From positions 92,832 to 156,831 of the forward strand of contig MNCI01018250.1 of the NCBI GenBank assembly GCA_015680685.1: a DNA stretch of 64,000 nucleotides, in the 5' to 3' direction. Positions 47,801-56,597 of this stretch are shown piece by piece (positions within the stretch are counted from its first letter, which is position 1; the number at the start of each line of letters is the position of its first letter). Made by a program: the position numbers and the translations under genes. Source of the stretch: Gnetum montanum. Its lineage: Eukaryota > Streptophyta > Gnetopsida > Gnetales > Gnetaceae. The notes beneath the pieces are model-generated. The model saw nothing but the letters and a program-made list of their open reading frames with translations, was not told the origin of the DNA and did not search any database.

Positions 47801-48236
47801 TTCCTTGGAAATGTTGAACTCTGCATGCTAGTTACTATTCTTTGGATTCTAACCATTTTCATTTTCTTATTTTTGGTTAGACATATCCTTTGCAAGTTCT
47901 TCATAGTTGATTCTTGTTGCTAGACTTCGTGGACCATGACATGATGCTACATCTAGTCTCGTGTCTTGGGAAACTGCCTAGCTTATGTGGATCCTCTTGG
48001 TTGTCGTTTCTTTTAATACTGTTCTTCTTCAATATCACCACTTCCTTTGCAGCTTTCCTTCAATGCCATTGTATCTCTTCTTTCCTCCACTATTGGATTC
48101 TAGCACTATTGTAGCTCTTTGCTTCGTTGCTATTGATGGTTTTCGTTCATTGCTATTGCCGATGGACACCTACGATCTTGTCATTCTATAGTGTTGTCAA
48201 ATCTCTCATGTCCACTAAACAAACATGAGAGCATTC
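47801..48236. other. No recognised gene
   Basis: About 430 bases between PLE fragments, with short chance ORFs only. Confidence 0.35.
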
Positions 48237-48690
48237 CTAAACCCTATACTTCTTTAGCTCTACCAAAGGATTCAACTTTATGACTAATCGCCATTTGGAA
48301 AATTGTTTGTAACAGCTACCAGTACTACTTTCCACCCCATCTTGGCCAGTACGAGTGGGGCCAGTTCTATTTTTTGTTTTTATCTTTCTTTCTATTTTGA
48401 AGTTGGGAGCCTGTAAATTCATTGTATTAGCATGCTCATCTCCTTGCCTCTACAGCTTTGGCTGCCTAACCGCATTGCCTTAACACACTAATGAGGGGTG
48501 CAAGTTCCCGCAAACATTTTGTGTAATAACTAATGTTGTGCAATGCTATGATCTTTTCTGTTTCTAACTATTTTTACAATTCTATAGTTTTTACTCTATT
48601 GTGTTATTGTTTCTTTGCTAAGTCACACAAGATCTACTCAAAACTTTTAAGTCCCAAACTTTTTAAGTCCAAATTTTTCTTTGCATCGAA
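48237..48690 (+). mobile_element. 5'-truncated PLE copy T2 (subfamily 2)
   Basis: It starts CCTAAACCCTATACTT at 48,237, the same internal site at which T1 and T3 start, and continues as a diverged RT C-terminus (to about 48,360), 3' UTR, hammerhead-like motif and tail (TTTTAAGTCCCAAACTTTTT). Copy P2 follows directly. Confidence 0.75.
48486..48526 (+). ncRNA. Hammerhead ribozyme-like motif, T2
   Basis: CTAATGA (48,488-48,494), GGGG, TGCAAGT, TCCC, GCAAACATTTTGTGT. One change in each of the two conserved boxes. Confidence 0.5.
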
Positions 48691-48699
48691 ACCAACATC

Positions 48700-49849
48700 A
48701 AAAAGGCCAAAAATGACAGAACTGTGACACGCACACAAATGATAGTTTCTTGCAGCAACAATAGTCATCAAGTTCTAAGCTTGACACTGATCTATCTCTA
48801 CTAGATCTGCAACAACCTCAATCCACTGCATGATGGCAAAACTAGTAGAACATTCATCATCAGTAGCAAACAAATCAACAGCAGAAAAAATGGCAATAGT
48901 AGCCAACTTCTAGGAAAAACTAGTGGCAACAAAAGCTACGGCCAAATCAACCAAACCCTGGATCTAACTTGCCATAGCCTGTTTGCAGTATGTAGACAGA
49001 TTTCAGTAATGGCCGGTCTACAACCCGCAGGCAATTGGTTGTCAATCGCAATGGTTCTCTGTACCTTGGCTCACGTTAGGATTTTCAGAACTTTGATTCA
49101 CATCAAGGTTTTTAGAGTTTTTTGGGTGTGTGTGGTGATGAAAGGTGCGGTGCCAGCATGCACGGCGCCCGTGGTGGCACATGCAACATTCATAGTGCAT
49201 AAGGTAGCGCACACGGTGTGTGAAGCAGCGCATGAGGTAACCAACGACTGCGTCAACCCTATGCGTGGCAAGCAATAAGTGGTGTGCTTATCCCAGATCA
49301 GGGACGTGGTAGAAACTTCAACCAGTCTTTTAATGACAATAGCAACAATCAATTTTTCAACGATGATGTTAGTGACGATGGCAATGGGGCCAACGGCAAC
49401 AGCTCCGGTAGAAACGACAATTTGCAGGGTTTTCAAGGTTCGCAACAGGACGACAGATTTTTATATAATGGTTTGGTTAACAATGGTTTTGTTAAAATAG
49501 CTTTGTAAATGACAGAGGGCACAAATCAAATGAAAATTTAAACTTGAAGCATCCAACCCGTACCAATTCACCATGGGCTAGGCCCCACATTCAAGCACTA
49601 AACCAAACCCCTCTACCACATCCCAATACAACCCAAACTCATCCCCATCCACCCCCTTCAACCACTCCCTTTCATTTTTCAGCGACCTCAACCTTCACAC
49701 CAGTTGCCTCTAGGCCATTACTTTCAATCTCTACCTCAAGCAACCTTCCGTTGAGTTTAACTTCTGCGCTATCTGCACCATTGCCCATTCACTCCACCCA
49801 CCGAAGTTTGCACCACACATCTAGAACTCCTCACCTTGATGGTGTTTAA
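48700..49849 (+). pseudogene. PLE ORF1, P2, C-terminal part
   Basis: It lacks the coiled-coil start. It shows the Asn/Gly-rich stretch NFNQSFNDNSNNQFFNDD at about 49,317 (then GNGANGNSSGRNDNLQGF) and the Pro/Thr/His-rich end (NQTPLPHPNTTQTHPHPPP at about 49,605) up to TSRTPHLDGV and TAA at 49,847. This copy is one of the better-preserved ones in this part (about 100 codons open at the end). Confidence 0.65.
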
Positions 49850-51300
49850 ACGTTTGGTTGCTTGCCATTAACCAAAATTCATATGCATAGAACTCCTCAC
49901 CTTGATGGTGTTTAAACGTTTGGTTGCTTGCCATTAACCAAAATTCATATGCATATTTACTCTTTGTGTGTGAAACAATTCGTGAAATCAAAAATCACAA
50001 CTCTAATTTCGCAATCCATAATTTTTCATCGCACACTCTTTCAACAAATGAAATTAAAGTTCTAAACTTTAGACTTAAATTTATCCCTTAGCCTTTTTCC
50101 ATGGATGGAAATTCCATTCTCAAAGAATTCACCACTTTTGCTTGGCTTCTTCATCTTCGGAATTCTTTTAAAAATAAACCTAAAGATACATTTTCATTTT
50201 CATCATTTATTATGGCAACTCAGATTGCTAAAATGAAACTTCATCAATGTAACAACTAGAATCCTCTAATTAGCAATTTCAATCTTGAGCTCGAAAATTA
50301 CATTCACAATTGCCTTGCTTCCCTTGAAGTTGCACTCTTCTCTATTGATTTCAGTAGCCAACCACCTCTACGAGCACTTTGAAAACTTCAAAAAGACACA
50401 AGCATTGTCATTCATCCAACGAATAAAAATCTTGGAGTTTGTATCTTGAATTCCTCTTGATATCTTTAAGAAATAACCAGGCAACTTTCTGATTCACATG
50501 TTTTCACGCATGCATTTCTCTATGTCATCATTGTCTACGCATGCATTTCTCTATGTCATCTCAAAAAATATGTTTTCATGACTCCCGATTCCCAAAATTT
50601 TTTGTATTTCAAAAGATTTATTAATAATGCTTTTGGCATCTAAAATGGTTTTGAAGATTCCCTTTCACTTCTTCTCTCCTGATATGGTAATGTTTATTTA
50701 ACAATCAACATTACTCCCACCATTTTTGATTCTGCAGTTAATATTTTGGATGTTACCTTCTTTAAGGATCCTCATTTCGCTAACACTAATATCCTTTCTA
50801 CTAAGTGTTATCAGAAACTCTTGAATGGATACCAGTACATCCCTTTCTACTCATGGCATCCTTTCTATTAGAATAAAGCATTCATCATTGCAAAACTTAA
50901 ATGGTACCTTATCAAGGAATCATGTCTTGGTAATCTTCAACAAATTTGACAACTATTCTAATGATTTCGTGCTCGAGGGTATCCTTCTTGCCTATTGGTC
51001 AAATGCTTCAACCTTGTTCCTGCTGCTTCACGTGGATCACTTTTGGCTAGACTTCAACAAAATAATGATGTTTGTGTTAGGAAATGGACCCCCCTCATCT
51101 TCAAATTAGATTTTAGTACTTCTACTAAATCCTTGAATATGAGGGCCCTCTTAAACCCTATACTTGATCGGCTTCACCAAAAATATCCAACTCTCTATAA
51201 CATCATTCTAGATCTAATTGCTTGTTGGTGAAATCTTAGAAAGTTGTATTCGCTCCTTGTTAGAAACAGATTCAAGTGCTTCGTCCCACCGCCACTTTGG
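49850..51300 (+). pseudogene. PLE reverse transcriptase, P2 (large internal deletion)
   Basis: The N-terminal part (ILKEFTTFAWLLHL-like at about 50,125; MATQIAKMKLHQCNN at about 50,212) is kept. The palm with motif A and much around it is missing: the sequence jumps at about 50,490 from the QLSDS region to the YACISLCH region, with a small duplication (CGCATGCATTTCTCTATGTCATC twice, near 50,508 and 50,537). Motif C reads FINNAFGI at about 50,625. The C-terminal part RALLNPILDRLHQKYPTL lies at about 51,147. Confidence 0.8.
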
Positions 51301-51411
51301 CCTAAACAAGTATGGCCCAATTAAATTTTATTTTTCTTCCAGATTTTAGATTTAACTAAGTTAGGATACTATAAATTAGGCATTTCTACTCTTAACATTA
51401 CACATCTTAGC

Positions 51412-51468
51412 TTGAGACATACTGATGAGGGGTGAGAATCCCCAAAAACGTTTTATGTTTTAACTCGG
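51412..51468 (+). ncRNA. Hammerhead ribozyme-like motif, P2
   Basis: The clearest copy: CTGATGA (51,422-51,428), stem GGGG (51,429-51,432), loop TGAGAAT, stem CCCC (51,440-51,443), then AAAAACG and TTTTATGTTTTAA. The first box is perfect. The base after the stem is A where a hammerhead needs G (GAAA), a change expected from CpG decay. A 3-4 bp stem III (AAC...GTT) and a short stem I can be drawn. Confidence 0.65.
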
Positions 51469-51589
51469 CTTTGTTAATGTCAATTTGAGCTTTTTCTTCA
51501 TTTTGTTTTTTAACTTTTTCCTCCTTTGCTTTCTTATTCTTTCTTTTTGTTAGTCACATAAGATCCCAACAAAATTTTTTCTAACCCCA

Positions 51590-51678
51590 AAATTTTTTTC
51601 TAATCCTTTAAAAAATTTTCTAATCCAAAATTTTTTTAACCCCTAAAAAATTTTTCAAACCTTAAACCCTAAACCCTA
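51590..51678 (+). repeat. PLE tail with telomere-like repeats
   Basis: Several units of the form AATTTTTTCTAACCCCAAA, increasingly irregular, ending in TTAAACCCTAAACCCTATA (51,662-51,680). AAACCCTAAACCCTA at 51,664-51,678 is two units of the plant telomere repeat (C-strand CCCTAAA). The second unit also belongs to the start of truncated copy T3. Confidence 0.75.
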
Positions 51679-52091
51679 TACTTGATCAACTTCGCAAAAA
51701 TGATCCAACTCTCTAGAACGGCATTCTAAATGTGGTTGCTTGTTGGCGAAATCTTAAAAAGCTACGTTCGCTCCTTGTTAAAAACATATTCAAGTGCTTT
51801 GTCCCACCTCCACGTTTGCTTGAACGAGTGGGGCCTAGTTAAATTTTTTTTTGCCTCCAAATTTTAGATTTAACTAAGTTGGGACACTATAAATCAGGCA
51901 CTTATGCTCTTGACATTACACATCTTAGCTTAAGACATATTGATGAGGGGTGAGAATCCCCAAAATTTTTTTATGTTTTAGCTCTACTTTGTTAATGTTA
52001 ATTTGAGCTTTTTCTTCATTTTGTTTTTTAACTTTTTCCTCTTTGCTAGTCACATAAGATCCCAACAAAATTTTTTTTAACCCCAAATTTT
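51664..52091 (+). mobile_element. 5'-truncated PLE copy T3 (pseudo-LTR of P3)
   Basis: It starts AAACCCTATACTTGATC at about 51,671 within the RT C-terminal region, has the end of the RT, the 3' UTR, a hammerhead-like motif at 51,940 and a tail, and is followed directly by copy P3. Confidence 0.8.
51932..51985 (+). ncRNA. Hammerhead ribozyme-like motif, T3
   Basis: TTGATGA (51,940-51,946), GGGG, TGAGAAT, CCCC (51,958-51,961), then AAAATTTTTTTATGTTTTAG. The first C of CTGATGA is T. Confidence 0.55.
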
Positions 52092-52117
52092 TTTGTCTAT
52101 CTTGCTACCTAATGAAA

Positions 52118-54316
52118 ATGAGCTATGTAGGTCAGCCTTTATTTCCTTTTGATTAATCAACTCTTGCAAGTTTCCAACATGAGTTGAATTCAGATCCTTT
52201 TGCAGGTTCATCATGGAAACAATCACATACACTAGATGCTCCATCGGAACAGGACATGAATCTGGCTATAGGTTTGTGTCTTGTGAATTGACTAGTTCAA
52301 GATGATACTTTTGGTTCTATAGAGGCATTTTTTTATGTCTTCTTTAGGACCACACGTGAAGTTAATGAACTTCTCTCTAATCTCTCTCTTTGTCAACAAC
52401 AACTTTCGAAAGCTCATTCACAATGTGCTACTCTCCAACAACAGCTTCATGATGCTCAAGCCTATGTTCCTATCTCTAACAATTCTACTATAATTCCTAA
52501 TGTTTTATAGGAAATGATCTAGATGATAGCTAAAGGTTTTTGAAAACACCTTTATGCTGCTAATCACTCTCATCTGACCAAGAAATGCATCAAGCAGCTT
52601 CATTCCAAAAAGTTACTTATTCATAGTCTTCAAATTTCGGCTCTTGATCTCAAAGCATCTTCTTAAGAAGGTGATGCTAACCTCCAATAATAATTTTTGA
52701 TGCTTCAGTACAAGCACAACCTTAGGCTCCAAGAAGCCTACCTCCATATTGAAATCATTGCAGCTGAAGCACATCGTCAAAAGGTGGATTCCTTCCCACA
52801 TGACGTTGTGCAAAAGCTAGTTAAATGCATTTCTTGCATTCAACAACTAGCCCCATTTCAGAATGCTCTAATGAAAGCATACACCAAGAAACTAGAGGAG
52901 GCTTTCGTTAATGAACATCTTCAATTTGACATTCATGCTAATGCTCAAAGAAAAGAAGAGGAATAACGCAAGAATGCAACATCCACTACCAAAGCTAAGG
53001 CAATCCACCTTAATCCCATAACCATGGTCAAAGAAGTCTGTAAAGAAACTATGCTTCAAGAGTGGGGTGCAACGTTTCAAAAATTTGGGAAATGGATGAA
53101 AGAGTGTGGCATCATTCCTCCAAATTTTTTATGCATTAAAACTAGCATCAAAAAGGCTAAAAATGGTAGAATCATGGCATGCAGAGAAATGGTAGTTTCT
53201 TGCCACAGTAATAGTCATCGGTTCTGAGCTTGACATCGATCTATCTCTACTAGATTTGCAATAATCTTAGTCCACTACACAGTGGAAAAACTAGTAGAAC
53301 ATTCATCATTAGCAACAAACAAATCAACAATAGAAAAAATGGCAATAGTAGCCAAATTCTAGGCAAAACCAATGGCAACAATAGTTGTGGCCAAATCAAC
53401 CAAACCTTGGATCCAAATCGTGGTAGCCTATTCGCAGTGTGTAGACAGATTTCAACAATGGTAGGTCTACAACCCACCGGCTACCAACTGTCAATCATGA
53501 TGATTCTTTGTACTCTAGCTTGTGTTAGTGTTTTTAGAACTCTTATTCGTGTTAAGGTTATCACGATTTGTTGGGCATGCGTGACAATTTTGGGGGATGT
53601 GGCAGCACACGTGGTGCCATGGTGGCATGCACAACATTCATGATGCTCAAGCTAGTGTGCACAGTGTGTGAGGTGGTGCATGAGGAGGTGACAATGCATG
53701 AGGCAACCAATGACTACATCAACCCTATGCATGATAGGCAACAAGTGGCATGCCTATCCCAGATCATGGCCACGGTAAAAACTTCAACCAGTTTTTTAAT
53801 AGTAGTAGCAACAATCAATTTTTCAATGGCAATGTTAGTGGTGACGGCAATGGGGCCAGTAGCAACGGTTCCAACAGAAATGATAATCTGCAGGATTTTC
53901 AAGGTTCATAATAGGATGATGGATTTTTAAATAATGATTTGGTTAACAATAGTTTTGTTAAAAATAGCTTTGTAAATGATGGATGGCACAAATCAAATGA
54001 AAATTTAAACTTGAAGTGCCTAGCCTGTACCAATTCACCACGGGTTGGGCCCCACATTCAAGCACTAAACCAAACCCCTCTACCACATCCCAATACAACC
54101 CAAACCCATCCTCATCTACCCCCTTCAACCACTTCCTTTCATTTTTCAGTGACCTCAACCTCCATACCAATTGCCTCTAGGACATTACTTTCAGTCTCTT
54201 CCCCAAGAAATCCTCCATCAAGTCTAGCTTCTGCATTATCTATGCCATTGCCCATTCACTCTACCTACCGAATTTTACACCACACATCAAGAACTCCTCA
54301 CCTCAATCATGTTTAA
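52118..54316 (+). pseudogene. PLE ORF1, P3
   Basis: It starts at the ATG at 52,118, which aligns with the ATG of P1. A conserved N-terminal stretch (STLASFQHELNSDPFAGSS at about 52,150; TLDAPSEQDMNLAIGLCL) leads to a coiled-coil-like part (LLSNLSLCQQQLSKAHSQC, LQQQLHDAQA; LRLQEAYLHIEIIAAEAHR at about 52,720). The open stretch to 52,964 ends in NAQRKEEE. An Asn/Gly/Ser-rich part lies at 53,780-53,910 and a Pro/Thr-rich part at 54,060-54,130. The TAA at 54,314 is shared by all three copies, so ORF1 and the RT ORF are separate. Function unknown. Confidence 0.7.
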
Positions 54317-54324
54317 ACTTCTAG

Positions 54325-56243
54325 TTGCTTGCCATCAACCAAAATTCATACGCACATTTGCTCTTCATGCGTAAAATAGTTCACGAAATCAAAAATCACA
54401 TCTTTAATTTCATGATCCATAATTTTTCATCATGCACTCTTTCAGCAAATGAAATTAAAGTTCTAGGCTTTGGATTTAAATTTATCTCTCGGCCTCTCCC
54501 AATGGATCAAAACTTCATTCTGAAAGAATTCACCACTTTTGCTTGGCCTCTTTGTTTTCAGAATTCCTTTAAAAATAAACCTAAAGATACATTTACATCT
54601 TCACTATTTATTATGGCAACTCAGATTTCCAAAATGAAAATTCACTGATGTAATAATTGGAATCCTCCAATTAGCAATTTCAATCTCAAGCTTGAAAATT
54701 GCATTCACAATTGTGTTACTTTCCTTGAAGTTGCACTCTCCTCTATTGATTTCAATAGCTGACTACCTCTTCCTCATCATCTTTTTGAAGCACTTCACAA
54801 ACTTCAAAAAGACATGAACATCATCATTTGGCCTGTAGATAAAAATCTTGGAGTTTGTATCCTAGATTCCTCTTAGTATCTTCAAGAAGCAACTAGGCAA
54901 CTTTCCGATTCGGATGTTTACTTGGCTGTGGATTCTACTCCATGGGATGATCTTTATCATCTACTGTTTTCTATCATCAACCATTACCCACAGGTTTTCA
55001 ATAATTTTAAGGATTCAATGCTTCAACGTAAGGCCTCCAAACCTTGTAATTTCTATTTAATCCCTAAAATTCACAAACCTGTAATGGTTGGCTACCCAAT
55101 TTTCTCCTACACAAGTTATGTGCTTGAACCTACCTCACACCTCCTCCATTATTTGTTATTTCCCATCATTTATTCCTAACCATATCACCTTCAAGATTCC
55201 TCTACCTTGATCTGTGATCTCCATTCAAGATTTCTACCGCTTAATTTACTTCTGTTTATGTTTGATGTAGAATCTCTTTATCCCAGCATCCCCACCGATC
55301 ATGACATTGCTGCTCTCAAAGATATGGTTGAAACATATTTTTTTGCAAACCCATTCCCCTTGTAGAATCTCTATAGCAACACCATTTTGGAGCTCGCTTT
55401 TTTGGTGCTTTGAGAGCACTACTTAGAATTCAATGGAGTGCAATGGGTAGCAACCTCACCATTGTCTACGCATGCCTTTTTCTATATCATCTCAAAAGAC
55501 AAGTTTCCACAACTCTCAATTCCTAAAATCTTTTGTATTTCAAAAGACTCATTGATGATGCTTTTGGCATCTGGAATGGCTCTAAAGATTCCCTTTCACT
55601 TCTTTTCTCCCTATATGGTAATATTTATTCATCAATCAACATTACCCCCATCATTTTTTATTTTGCAATTAATATTTTAGATGTTACATTCTTCAAGGGT
55701 CCTCATTTTGCTAGCGCTGGTATCTTTTCTACTAAATGTTATAATAAATCCTTGAATACATACCAGTACATCCCTTTCTTCTCATGGCATCCTTTCCATC
55801 AAAAGAAAGCATTCATTATTGTATAACTTAAATAGTACCTCATCAAGGAATCATGTCTTGGCAATCTTCAACAAATTCGACGGTCACTCTTTCGATGACT
55901 TCATGCTCGAGGGTATCCTTCTCGCCTGCTGGTTAAATACTTCAACCTTGTTCCTGTTGTTTCACATAGATCACTTCTGGCTAGACTTCACCAAAGTAAT
56001 GACGTTCTTGTTAGGAAACTAACCCCTCTCATCTTCAAATTGGATTTCAATGCTTTTACTAAATCCTTGAACGTGAGAACCTTCGTAAACCCTATACTTG
56101 ATTAGCTTCCCCAAAAAGATTTAACTTTCTAGAACGTCATTCCAAATGTGATTGCTTGTTGGCAAAATCCTAGAAAGCTGTGTTCGCTCCTTATTAGAAA
56201 TAGATTCAAGTGCTTTATCCAACCCTCACATTGGCTTGAATGA
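54325..56243 (+). pseudogene. PLE reverse transcriptase (ORF2), P3
   Basis: About 640 codons. The N-terminal part has NFSSCTLSANEIKVLGFG (about 54,422), which fits the NLSxxTLTxDEIxVLxxGL pattern of PLE RTs. Then DKNLGVCILDS (about 54,838), YLIPKIHKPVMVG (about 55,053), motif A FDVESLYPSIP at 55,261, motif B AMGSNLTIVYACL at about 55,437, and motif C LIDDAFGIW at 55,549 with both Asp intact. NILDVTFF and SWHPFHQKKAFI follow. About 26 bases are missing just before motif B relative to P1. The frame ends TGA at 56,241. The enzyme would copy the element RNA; the lack of an endonuclease implies use of existing DNA ends. Confidence 0.88.
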
Positions 56244-56345
56244 GTGGGGCCCAGTTAAATTTTATTTTGCCTCCAAATTTTAGATTTAACTAAGTTGGGA
56301 TACTATAAATCAGGCACTTGTGCTCTTGACATTGAACATCTTAGC

Positions 56346-56402
56346 TTGAGACATACTGATGAGGGGTGAGAATTCCCAAAAATGTTTTATGTTTTAGCTC
56401 TA
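56346..56402 (+). ncRNA. Hammerhead ribozyme-like motif, P3
   Basis: CTGATGA (56,356-56,362), GGGG, TGAGAAT, TCCC, AAAAATG, TTTTATGTTTTAGCTC. The first box is perfect. One stem base and the G of GAAA are changed. Confidence 0.6.
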
Positions 56403-56504
56403 CTTTGTTAATGTCAATTTAACCTTTTTCTTCATTCTATTTTTTAACTTTTTCCTCATCTACTTTCTTATTCCATCTTTTCGTTAACTGCACAAGATCA
56501 CAAC

Positions 56505-56597
56505 AAAATTTTTTCTAACACAAAAATCTTTTCTAACCCCAAAATTTTTTTTCTAACCTCAAAATTTTTTCTAACCCTAAAATTTTTTTTCTGAGCC
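56505..56597 (+). repeat. PLE tail repeats, P3
   Basis: Five tandem units of the type AAAATTTTTTCTAACCC(C/T), about 17-20 bases each. The CTAACCC core is one base short of the telomere unit CTAAACCC. Confidence 0.75.

Larger units (their letters stand above)
48691..51663 (+). mobile_element. Penelope-like element copy P2 (5'-truncated body)
   Basis: It begins inside ORF1 (the sequence around CATCAAAAAGGCCAAAAATG corresponds to 53,150 in P3), runs through the ORF1 stop at 49,847 and a much-deleted RT, and ends with the hammerhead-like motif at 51,421 and an AT-rich tail. It is the same orientation as P3. A 66-bp tandem duplication (49,823 and 49,889, AGAACTCCTCACC) includes the ORF1 stop. Confidence 0.8.
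52092..56597 (+). mobile_element. Penelope-like element copy P3 (full length)
   Basis: The most complete copy: 4.5 kb with 5' start TTTGTCTATCTTGC (as in P1), ORF1 (52,118-54,316), RT ORF (54,325-56,243), 3' UTR, hammerhead-like motif at 56,356 and tail to 56,597. Truncated copy T3 stands in front of it. Stops and small deletions show it is inactive. No GIY-YIG domain or coding space for one exists between the RT end and the ribozyme-like motif (about 110 bases). Confidence 0.85.

Noticed and set aside
51662-51680. A real chromosome end or a long interstitial telomere tract
   Set aside because: Only two telomere units are present and part of the second is RT coding sequence of the next copy, so I treat it as a tail feature, not a telomere.
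56244-56355. Hidden GIY-YIG endonuclease after the PLE RT
   Set aside because: Only about 110 bases lie before the ribozyme-like motif, and no GIY, YIG or Cys-rich pattern appears in any frame of P1, P2, P3 or the truncated copies.
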